A DNA stretch of 64,000 nt, from contig NZ_CABUHK010000009.1 in the NCBI RefSeq assembly GCF_902491285.1, positions 35,969 through 99,968 on the forward strand, in the 5' to 3' direction. Shown here piece by piece: positions 56,728 through 64,000 of this stretch. Each line of letters opens with the position of its first letter. The stretch's first letter is position 1. Source of the stretch: an uncultured Bacteroides sp. Lineage in GTDB: Bacteria > Bacteroidota > Bacteroidia > Bacteroidales > Bacteroidaceae. The translations under genes were made by a program, and so were the position numbers. The notes below the pieces were generated by a model. It made no database searches and was not told where the DNA came from. It worked only from the letters and a program-made list of their open reading frames with translations.

Positions 56728-59571
56728 GTGAAGAACACGATTAAATATCTGATTCTTATATTAATATATTTGGTTTGTGGTATGGAACTGCAAGCCCAGA
56801 ATTACACATTCCGTAATGTCGTCATGTCCGACGGGCTATCCGGACTGTTGGTCAATGCTATTTATAAAGATTCCGAAGGCTTTGTATGGTTGGGGACGGA
56901 TAACTGTCTCGACCGTTTTGACGGCGTGAAAGTGCGCCATTTTGAATTCCGGGGCATTGAGTCGGGAAGAATGAAACGTGTGAACTGCATCACGGAAACT
57001 GCCAATAAACAACTTTGGGTGGGAAATGGCATCGGACTTTGGCGGCTGAACCGCGCAAGCAGTCAATTGGGGAGGATTGTTCCCGAAAAGATAGACTTTG
57101 CCGTCAATACGTTACTGTCCGACGGAGATATTCTTTATATCGGTACGGAGAAAGGCTTGTTCATTCATAAAGACGGCCAGTTGCTCCAAGTATTGACAGA
57201 CCGGAATATGTTGGCTGCCTGTAACAGAATCATGGATATTTGTCTGAATGAAGATAAAACCGCACTGTGGTTGGCTACGGTGCAAGGACTGTTCTCCTAT
57301 TCATTGAAAGACGGAAAGATTGATTCCTGGCATTTTCAGGAGAATGTGCCCGAAGCCGATTACTTCCGTTGCCTTACCCGTATTGGGGAGACGCTCTACT
57401 TGGGGACAATGAGTCAGGGGGTAGTACGTTTCGATATGAAAAAGAAGACGTTCTCCCATACGGTATCTTTAGGATGCGATGTTATTTCCGACATCTCCAG
57501 TGACGGAAAAGAAACCGTCTATATAGCTACCGACGGCAATGGCGTCCATTTCCTTTCACATAAAGACCAGCAGGTGACGCGTCGTTTCTACCATGATGTA
57601 AGCGATAAGGAAGGGATTCGCAGTAACTCTGTCTACTCCTTGCTCGTTGATGACAGAGGTGCCGTATGGGTAGGACATTTCCAGGCAGGCTTGGATTATT
57701 CACTCTACCAGAACGGTCTTTTCCGTACATATGCCTATCCGCCTTCGTTCAATTCGGCAAACCTTTCTATCCGCTCTTTCATAAGCAGAGGGCAGGAGAA
57801 AGTTATCGGTTCGCGTGACGGCTTGTTCTATATAAACGAAGCTACGGGAATAGTGAAGAGCTTTGTAAAACCTGTCCTGACCTCGGATTTGATACTGACC
57901 ATCAGCTTCTATCAAGGAGAATATTATATCGGTACGTATGGTGGCGGCATGATGGTATTGAATCCGGAGACGTTATCTCTTAAATATTTCGCCCAGGGGG
58001 ATACCGAGCTTTTTCAGAAAGGACATATCTTCTGTGTGAAACCGGATACAAAAGGAAATCTCTGGATAGGCACTTCGCAAGGACTGTTCAGCTATAATGG
58101 ACTGGCAAAACAGATAAAGCACTTTACCAGTGCCAACTCCCAACTGCCGGAAGGCAATGTATATGAGGTCAGTTTCGACTCTACCGGCAAAGGGTGGATT
58201 GCCACGGAAACCGGTATGTGTATTTATGACCCGGCTTCCCAGAGCCTGCGTTCCAATGTCTTTCCTGAAGGATTCGTGAACAAGGACAAAGTACGGACGA
58301 TTTATGAAGACTCCGAACATAACCTTTATTTTATCCGTGAGAAAGGGAGTTTGTTTATGTCTACCTTGACGATGGACCGTTTCCGTAACCAGTCCGTATT
58401 TTCCACGCTCCCCGACAATTCTCTGATGGCGATTGTTGAGGATAATCAAGGTTGGTTGTGGGTAGGCTGTAATGACGGTTTGCTGCGTATAAAGAAAGAA
58501 GGGGAAGAGTATGACGCTTTCACTTTCAACGACGGAGTGCCCGGCCCGACTTTCACCAACGGGGCTGCCTATAAAGACGATAAAGGAATACTATGGTTCG
58601 GCAATACCAAAGGATTGATTTACGTTGACCCGAAGCGTGTGGATGAAGTACGTGGCAAGGCACGTCCGATAGAATTTACGGATATATTGGCTAACGGTGT
58701 TTCTTTTACCGGTTCGTCTCTGAAATACAATCAGAATAATCTGACCTTCTGCTTTACGGATTTTGCCTACGGATTGCCTTCTGCCTTGCTGTACGAATAT
58801 CAGTTGGAAGGAATTGATAAGGACTGGAAACTATTGGCTGCGCAGAACGAAGTTTCTTATTATGGACTTCCTTCCGGGACTTATACATTCCGTGTCCGCC
58901 TTCCGGGAAATGAACATTCGGAAGCTACCTGCCAAGTGACGGTACGTCCTATGATTCCTTGGTGGGGATGGGCACTTTCTGTCTTATTAATCATAGGAAT
59001 TGTAGCCTTTATACGCTATTATGTATGGAAACGCATGCGTCGCTTGCTTGCTTCTCCCGCTCAGGTGGTTTCAACGCCGACAGAGGAAATATCCCGGAAA
59101 GAACAAGGGACGGAACAGCCGGAAACGATTGCCGAACAACCGGGAGTGATTTCAGAACAACCGTCCGCCGCTACCGAAGAGAAGTATAAGACCAACAGGT
59201 TGACTGAAGAGGAATGCAAAGAGCTTCATAAGAAACTGGTGAGTTATGTAGAGAAAGAAAAGCCTTATATTAATCCCGACTTGAAAATGGGTGACTTGGC
59301 TTCCGCATTGGATACTTCTTCACATTCGTTATCGTATCTTTTGAACCAGTATCTGAACCAGTCCTACTACGACTTTATCAATGAATACCGCGTCACTCAA
59401 TTCAAGAAAATGGTAGAGGACAGCCATTATTCCCGCTATACATTAACCGCATTGGCAGAACTTTGCGGCTTTAGCTCACGTGCTTCTTTCTTCCGGTCAT
59501 TCAAAAAGAGTACGGGAGTCACTCCGAACGAATATATCCGTAGCATCGGTGGAACTGCCAAAGAAGAGTAA
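56728..59571 (+). CDS. Transmembrane one-component regulator: propeller sensor fused to AraC HTH (module C)
   Basis: This 947-residue protein starts at GTG, with AAAGGAAGC upstream as ribosome-binding site. A signal sequence is followed by Reg_prop repeats (GFVWLGTD, KQLWVGNG, GAVWVGHF, GNLWIGTS, GWLWVGCN, GILWFGNT), a Y_Y_Y domain, and a membrane span (WWGWALSVLLIIGIVAFI, about 746-767). A glutamate/proline-rich linker with repeated EQP units (about 785-815) leads to a C-terminal AraC HTH (about 845-947) with NPDLKMGDLASALDTSSHSLSYLL and ALAELCGFSSRASFFRSF. As in the module B protein, histidine-kinase and receiver domains are absent. Sequence identity to that protein is obvious along the whole length, so the two modules arose by duplication. 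The probable target is the ECF gene at 59859. Confidence 0.9.
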   Translation: MKNTIKYLILILIYLVCGMELQAQNYTFRNVVMSDGLSGLLVNAIYKDSEGFVWLGTDNCLDRFDGVKVRHFEFRGIESGRMKRVNCITETANKQLWVGNGIGLWRLNRASSQLGRIVPEKIDFAVNTLLSDGDILYIGTEKGLFIHKDGQLLQVLTDRNMLAACNRIMDICLNEDKTALWLATVQGLFSYSLKDGKIDSWHFQENVPEADYFRCLTRIGETLYLGTMSQGVVRFDMKKKTFSHTVSLGCDVISDISSDGKETVYIATDGNGVHFLSHKDQQVTRRFYHDVSDKEGIRSNSVYSLLVDDRGAVWVGHFQAGLDYSLYQNGLFRTYAYPPSFNSANLSIRSFISRGQEKVIGSRDGLFYINEATGIVKSFVKPVLTSDLILTISFYQGEYYIGTYGGGMMVLNPETLSLKYFAQGDTELFQKGHIFCVKPDTKGNLWIGTSQGLFSYNGLAKQIKHFTSANSQLPEGNVYEVSFDSTGKGWIATETGMCIYDPASQSLRSNVFPEGFVNKDKVRTIYEDSEHNLYFIREKGSLFMSTLTMDRFRNQSVFSTLPDNSLMAIVEDNQGWLWVGCNDGLLRIKKEGEEYDAFTFNDGVPGPTFTNGAAYKDDKGILWFGNTKGLIYVDPKRVDEVRGKARPIEFTDILANGVSFTGSSLKYNQNNLTFCFTDFAYGLPSALLYEYQLEGIDKDWKLLAAQNEVSYYGLPSGTYTFRVRLPGNEHSEATCQVTVRPMIPWWGWALSVLLIIGIVAFIRYYVWKRMRRLLASPAQVVSTPTEEISRKEQGTEQPETIAEQPGVISEQPSAATEEKYKTNRLTEEECKELHKKLVSYVEKEKPYINPDLKMGDLASALDTSSHSLSYLLNQYLNQSYYDFINEYRVTQFKKMVEDSHYSRYTLTALAELCGFSSRASFFRSFKKSTGVTPNEYIRSIGGTAKEE

Positions 59572-59676
59572 GTACTTCTTTCATCAGTTTCACGTACATC
59601 TTTCACTGATATCCAGTACTTGATTTACCCAAATGTTCTACTTGTTTATCTTCTCAAGATTCTCTAAATGGGGATA

Positions 59677-59708
59677 ATTGAGTCTCATTTTATAAAATGA
59701 GACTCAAT
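59677..59708. repeat. 32-bp perfect palindrome containing GAGTCTCA-N10-TGAGACTC (module C)
   Basis: The 16-base arms 59677-59692 and 59693-59708 are exactly complementary. The core dyad 59680-59705 is the same as that at 44774-44799. Here no T run follows, so termination is a poor explanation. It lies 116 bases before the TATATTTG of the sigma gene, against 117 in module B. Confidence 0.85.
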
Positions 59709-59820
59709 GAAATATAAATGTAATATACTGATATCGAGTGATATAATTTGGAATAAGTCTATCTCGATTCGTTGAGATTGATACGCCCTGTTTTCCTGCT
59801 ATTATCTCCGGAATCCCCTT

Positions 59821-59828
59821 TATATTTG
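59821..59828 (+). promoter_or_regulatory. -7 element of ECF sigma gene C
   Basis: TATATTTG followed by C, 38 bases before the ATG at 59859; identical in sequence and distance to the module B sigma gene. Confidence 0.6.
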
Positions 59829-59858
59829 CATTGTGATTAAAACCGAAAAGATAGTATT

Positions 59859-60374
59859 ATGGATACAACGACTAACACTTCCGACAACATTATCACCAAT
59901 TCTTATAAAGAATATTATCAGGTGATTCTTACCTATATTACTTATCGTATCACTCATCGCTACGAAGCTGAGGATTTAACCCAAGACGTATTTATACGTC
60001 TGCTGGACTATAAACAAATGCTCCGTCCGGATACAGTGAAGTATTTCCTGTTCACCATTGCCCGTAATATAGTAACCGACTATATCCGCCGTTATTATAA
60101 GAAGCAGGAGATAGACAGTTATATGTATGATTTTGCCGTAACCTCGTCCAATGAGACGGAAGAAACGATTATTGCCGATGATTTGGCTTCCGTTGAGCAG
60201 CGGCAACTTTCTACCTTCCCCGAACAGCGTCGGATAGTCTACGCATTGAGTCGTTATGAAGGCAAGACATCTGCCGAAATAGCAGAAGAAATGCAACTTA
60301 GCCGTCGTACAGTAGAGAACCACTTATTTATAGGTCGCCGCGAAATGCGTGAATTCTTCAGAAAATGTATTTAA
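59859..60374 (+). CDS. ECF sigma-70 factor (module C), no anti-sigma gene
   Basis: This 171-residue ECF sigma factor has region 2 YEAEDLTQDVFIRLLDYKQML with FTIARNIVTDYIRRYYKK, and region 4 SAEIAEEMQLSRRTVENHLFIGRREMREFFRKC. It is a paralogue of the factor at 44954, with the same length and the same terminal Lys/Gln-Cys-Ile type ending. The next gene is SusC after 127 bp; no FecR-like gene intervenes, and the SusC lacks an STN domain. The three sigma factors of the window may recognise different promoters, because their region 4 helices differ. Confidence 0.93.
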   Translation: MDTTTNTSDNIITNSYKEYYQVILTYITYRITHRYEAEDLTQDVFIRLLDYKQMLRPDTVKYFLFTIARNIVTDYIRRYYKKQEIDSYMYDFAVTSSNETEETIIADDLASVEQRQLSTFPEQRRIVYALSRYEGKTSAEIAEEMQLSRRTVENHLFIGRREMREFFRKCI

Positions 60375-60501
60375 TCTTATTTATTTAATATATAATCCTT
60401 TGTGCTTATGGAAAAAGAATCTATGGAGAGACATCCTGATGCCTCATTTAATTTTAGAAAACAAGAAATAAATATTATTTTTAAACCTCAAATTTAATTT
60501 T

Positions 60502-63500
60502 ATGAAACGAAGAGGATTAATTTTTAATTCGCGGCCTAACAAAACAGCAGTGTTTGCGTTAGGATTAATGCTGGGATTTTGTCCTGTTTCAAAGGCATGG
60601 GCCGATACGAATATGTACGATAGCCAGGTTGTGGCGCAGGCTCAGAAGAAAGTGAAGGGTCAAGTGGTTGATGCCACGGGTGAGCCGTTGATTGGTGTGA
60701 ACATAACTGTGATAGGCGGAACGGAAGGAACCATTACGGATATTGATGGAAATTATACGATTAGTGTGCCTGCCGGAGCCAAACTGAAATTCAGCTATAT
60801 CGGCTATAAAGACCAGATTATAGATGTAGCTGCGCAAACGGTGATTAATGTAAAATTGCAAGAAGACAGCGAAGTGCTGGACGAAGTGGTGGTAGTGGGA
60901 TATGGTTCGCAGAAGAAAGAGACATTGACAGGTGCCGTAACGGTAGTATCCGATAAAATGCTGAAGAATAAAGGGACGATGTCAAGTCCGTTACAGGCAA
61001 TGCAAGGTCAGGTTCCGGGTGTTACGATTACTCGTAATTCAGCAGCACCGGGAGATGAGAGCTGGGGCTTGAAATTGCGTGGTTCTGTTTCTGCAAATAA
61101 TGCGGAGCCATTGATTGTAATTGATGGAGTAGCTTATGACGGTGTAAATGCATTGCGTAATATTAATCCTTCTGATATCCAGTCTATCAATTTTCTGAAA
61201 GATGCATCGGCAGCTATTTATGGTTCCCGGGCGGCAGGTGGTGTCGTATTGGTAACCACCAAGCAGGCAAAGGAAGGAAAAGCGAGAATAGAATATAGCG
61301 GTTCATACACTTACAAGATGGTGGGATTGCAGCCGGAACTGATGAAAATGAACGAGTGGGCGAATGCTGTGTTGCAGACTTGTCAGAACGATGGTCAGCC
61401 GGATTCTTATTCATGGGTTAAATATGCGAAAATGGCATTGGCAAACGAAGGCAAATACATTGATTTGGAGCATAGCGCCAATCCTTTTGCTCCCAGTTAT
61501 TCGGATGTAATGGACTTCGTATTTATGGATACCAACTGGCAAGATGTATTGTTCGGCAACTCTTACTCCACGCAACATGACCTGGCTATTTCCGGAGGTA
61601 CGGAGAAAAACTTGTATCGTTTGTCCGTAGGATATATGTATGATGACAGTAACTTGAAATGGGGAAATAATAACAACCAGCGTTTCAACCTTCGTCTGAC
61701 TAACAAACTGAAAGTCTTTGATAACTTCGCTATTGAATCTGTCATAGCTTATAACCGTCAGGATCAGGTAGCTCCATCCCAACTGAATAGGACGCTGACT
61801 TCCAGTTATCCGCAACCGGGTCTTCCGGCTTCTACCATCGACGGGAAACCGTATTCGTGGGGAACCTGGCTGTCACCTATCTGGTTTGCCGAACTGGGTG
61901 GCGATAATAAATTGAAAGTATCCGAAATCAATATCAGCGAGAAGTTCACTTACAATATCAATAAGCACTTGGATGTGGTAGCCAATCTTGGTTATAACTC
62001 CGGAGTAGCTTCACGTGACATCAAAAAGATGGCTATAACGTCCTATAATTATGCCGGAACTAAAATAAATACTAAAGCCGACGGTTACAAGCAGGAAGAA
62101 TCGTCTTACGAAAAAACGAGTTCACGTACCGATTTCTACTCTATGACAGGTTATGTTGACTATCATAACACATTTGCGCAACACCACAATGTAAGTGCGA
62201 TGGTCGGTGCCCAATACGAATTGAAAGAATACGATTATTTTGGTGTATCGGTGAAAGATATCCAGAACTCATTGGAAACGGTAAATGGTGCAGGGCTTGT
62301 GAATCTGACAGACAAACATGGTACGAAATGGCATGAGGCTGTGATGTCCTATTATTCCCGTTTGAATTATAATTATAAGTCTAAATACTTGCTGGAAGTA
62401 AATATGCGTTATGATGGTTCTTCCAAGTTCAAACCGGAAAACCGCTGGGACTTCTTTTATGGAATATCCGGTGGATGGCGTATTACGGAAGAAGCGTTCA
62501 TGAAGAACGTCAAGTGGCTCAACGACTTGAAAATCCGTCTTTCATACGGTGAAGTGGGCAACCAGAGCGGTATTGACCGCTATGACGGCACACAGTTCTA
62601 CAAGTTTGAATCCCAAAGCGGAGCTTATATTGGTCCCAACAAAGGCACTATCATAGATACGAACGGCAAAATCGCTTCTTTGGGACGTGAATGGGAACGC
62701 ATTAAGAATTATAACTTGGGATTGGATTTCTCCTTATTGAATTCCCGACTTACAGGTACTGCCGAGGTATATATGAAGCGTAATGACAATATGCTGATAA
62801 ACATCTCTTATCCGGGAATTCTGGGTGATAACGCAGGTATGTCCAACAATGGGAAGTTCAAGTCGCATGGTTGGGAAGTGATGCTGAACTGGTCTGATAA
62901 GATTGGAAAAGACTTCACTTACCACGTAGGAGGTACTTACTCCTTCAATACCAACAAACTGACGGATATCGGTGCGGTATCAGTTTTGAAATCCGGTTTC
63001 GTTGACAAACAACAAGGCTATCCGTTGAACAGTATCTTCGGCCTGCGTTATGCCGGCAAGGCACAGACGGAAGAAGAACGCCAGAAGTTTTTATATAGAT
63101 TCCTTACCGGAAATACTATCGGATTGACCGAACAAAACTTCCGTTTGGGAGATAATATGTATGCCGATGTAAACAATGACGGTAAACTGGATCAGAACGA
63201 CATTGTTTATCTGGGTACGGACGATCCGAAAATCTCCTTCTCATTTAATGTGGGAGCAGAATGGAAAGGGTTTGATTTGTCACTGGTTTTCCAGGGAGCT
63301 GCAAAACGTACTATTTTCCGTACGGGAGATAATAACGGTAATGAGATATGGCGCATACCGATGAAAGCATTGTACCTGAATACCTCGAACCAGTCTGTGG
63401 GTAATACATGGAGTCCTGACAATCGGGGCGCTCATTATCCTACATATAGCAATAAGAATGAGATTAACGATTATAACTACCAGGCTTCTTCTTGGTCGGT

Positions 63501-63738
63501 AGAAGATGGCTCTTACATTCGTCTGAAGAATGTGACGTTGGGATACAACGTACCTTCCGCGTTTCTGGCTAAAACGAAGGCAATCAGTTCATGCCGTGTT
63601 TACGTAGCAGGAGCCGACCTTTGGGAATACTCTAAGATTAATGACGGCTGGGATCCGGAAGCAAGTCGCAAAGTGTCAGCCGCTGGACGTTTCCCCTTTG
63701 TCCGCACAGTGACTTTTGGATTAAATCTAACTTTTTAA
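60502..63738 (+). CDS. SusC-like TonB-dependent transporter (module C)
   Basis: This 1078-residue protein has a signal peptide ending near AWAD, then a short linker and a CarboxypepD_reg-like domain (VKGQVVDATGEPLIGVNITV). DEVVVVGYGSQKKETLTGA follows, then a plug with PLIVIDGVAYDG and NFLKDASAAIYGSRAAGGVVLVTTKQ, and a long barrel ending TVTFGLNLTF. No STN domain is present. It shows high similarity to the module B SusC, including the SYPQPGLPASTIDGKPYSWG segment. SusD starts 3 bp after the stop. The 127 bp before it contain no gene and may hold a separate promoter. Confidence 0.97.
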   Translation: MKRRGLIFNSRPNKTAVFALGLMLGFCPVSKAWADTNMYDSQVVAQAQKKVKGQVVDATGEPLIGVNITVIGGTEGTITDIDGNYTISVPAGAKLKFSYIGYKDQIIDVAAQTVINVKLQEDSEVLDEVVVVGYGSQKKETLTGAVTVVSDKMLKNKGTMSSPLQAMQGQVPGVTITRNSAAPGDESWGLKLRGSVSANNAEPLIVIDGVAYDGVNALRNINPSDIQSINFLKDASAAIYGSRAAGGVVLVTTKQAKEGKARIEYSGSYTYKMVGLQPELMKMNEWANAVLQTCQNDGQPDSYSWVKYAKMALANEGKYIDLEHSANPFAPSYSDVMDFVFMDTNWQDVLFGNSYSTQHDLAISGGTEKNLYRLSVGYMYDDSNLKWGNNNNQRFNLRLTNKLKVFDNFAIESVIAYNRQDQVAPSQLNRTLTSSYPQPGLPASTIDGKPYSWGTWLSPIWFAELGGDNKLKVSEINISEKFTYNINKHLDVVANLGYNSGVASRDIKKMAITSYNYAGTKINTKADGYKQEESSYEKTSSRTDFYSMTGYVDYHNTFAQHHNVSAMVGAQYELKEYDYFGVSVKDIQNSLETVNGAGLVNLTDKHGTKWHEAVMSYYSRLNYNYKSKYLLEVNMRYDGSSKFKPENRWDFFYGISGGWRITEEAFMKNVKWLNDLKIRLSYGEVGNQSGIDRYDGTQFYKFESQSGAYIGPNKGTIIDTNGKIASLGREWERIKNYNLGLDFSLLNSRLTGTAEVYMKRNDNMLINISYPGILGDNAGMSNNGKFKSHGWEVMLNWSDKIGKDFTYHVGGTYSFNTNKLTDIGAVSVLKSGFVDKQQGYPLNSIFGLRYAGKAQTEEERQKFLYRFLTGNTIGLTEQNFRLGDNMYADVNNDGKLDQNDIVYLGTDDPKISFSFNVGAEWKGFDLSLVFQGAAKRTIFRTGDNNGNEIWRIPMKALYLNTSNQSVGNTWSPDNRGAHYPTYSNKNEINDYNYQASSWSVEDGSYIRLKNVTLGYNVPSAFLAKTKAISSCRVYVAGADLWEYSKINDGWDPEASRKVSAAGRFPFVRTVTFGLNLTF

Positions 63739-63741
63739 TGT

Positions 63742-64000
63742 ATGAAGATTATGAAACTATATAAGAAAGCCCTTTTGATTGTATCGCTTGGACTGACACT
63801 GAATTCGTGTCTGGACCTTGATCCGCAGGACCAGTTGGCGGATGGTAATCTGTGGGGAGCAGCAGATGACTTTAAATATTTTGCAACCAATTTTTATGGT
63901 TGGACACGTGATTTCAAGTCAGTTATTTCTGACGGTGCACATTCCGACTGGCGTTCGGACTTGATGACTTCCAGTTCCGTAAATATGTACAGTAACGGTA
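63742..64000 (+). CDS. SusD-like lipoprotein (module C), 3' truncated by window end
   Basis: An ATG at 63742 (or 63751) opens a frame running to the window edge, about 86 codons. It begins MKIMKLYKKALLIVSLGLTL and reaches the lipobox LNSC, followed by LDLDPQDQLADGNLW, FATNFYGWTRDFK, HSDWRSDLM and VNMYSNG. Each segment matches the module B SusD (LDLEPKTQLAD, FATQFYGWSADFR, HADIRSDLF, VNIYSNG). It overlaps no other gene and sits 3 bp after SusC. The rest of module C, probably binder and enzymes, lies beyond the window. Confidence 0.9.
   Translation, partial: MKIMKLYKKALLIVSLGLTLNSCLDLDPQDQLADGNLWGAADDFKYFATNFYGWTRDFKSVISDGAHSDWRSDLMTSSSVNMYSNG

Noticed and set aside
56708..56731. Seven-codon frame (MKGSSCK) ending inside the GTG start of the module C regulator
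   Set aside because: Could be a coupled leader, but the AAAGGAAGC inside it is better explained as the ribosome-binding site of the GTG start; nothing else supports translation.

Overview
The window reads as a Bacteroides-type (phylum Bacteroidota) chromosome. It is about 43% GC by eye and contains SusC/SusD pairs, a hybrid two-component system, ECF sigma genes, and many secreted enzymes with signal peptides or lipoboxes. It has AT-rich 5' leaders and several TAnnTTTG promoter -7 elements of the Bacteroides type. Almost everything belongs to polysaccharide utilisation loci (PULs). I see no tRNA, rRNA, insertion sequence, phage gene or CRISPR array.

Region A (1-29.4 kb) starts with the 3' part of a hybrid two-component regulator. 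It is followed by a GH28-like beta-helix enzyme and a GH127 enzyme, then an ECF sigma gene, SusC, SusD, two IPT/TIG surface glycan-binding lipoproteins and a PL38-like lyase. After these come a second GH28-like enzyme, a five-bladed beta-propeller hydrolase, a retaining-type GH97 and an alginate-lyase-fold enzyme with a CBM6. A convergent mannonate dehydratase and SDR mannonate oxidoreductase follow, with a divergent AraC regulator and a second, atypical GH97.

Region B1 (29.4-37.6 kb) is bounded by two inverted copies of an 86-bp repeat. It holds genes that look foreign to a PUL: an aldo/keto reductase, a frameshifted WG-repeat protein and a DUF3037/HipA-like pair. It also holds an alpha/beta hydrolase and a second GH127, which is preceded by a strictly 22-bp-periodic array of small palindromes. 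Next come a beta-lactamase-fold/alpha-beta-hydrolase fusion and a heparinase II/III-like lyase.

Region B2 (42-56.5 kb) is a second PUL: a transmembrane regulator made of a propeller sensor fused directly to an AraC HTH, without kinase or receiver, then ECF sigma, SusC, SusD, a Big_2 glycan-binding lipoprotein, a PL38-like lyase and a GH2. Region C (56.7 kb to the end) repeats the plan of regulator, ECF sigma, SusC and SusD, and runs out of the window inside SusD.

Together the enzymes suggest attack on a branched acidic glycan. Lyases would cut uronate linkages; GH127, GH97, GH2 and GH28-like enzymes would remove neutral or uronic side groups; two esterase-like proteins may remove acyl groups; and UxuA plus the SDR would process uronate in the cytoplasm. 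The substrate is inferred, not shown. The most novel-looking signal is regulatory: two paralogous modules pair a kinase-less transmembrane AraC regulator with an ECF sigma factor lacking any FecR anti-sigma gene. Both carry the dyad GAGTCTCA-N10-TGAGACTC at almost the same distance (116-117 bp) from the sigma gene's -7 element.
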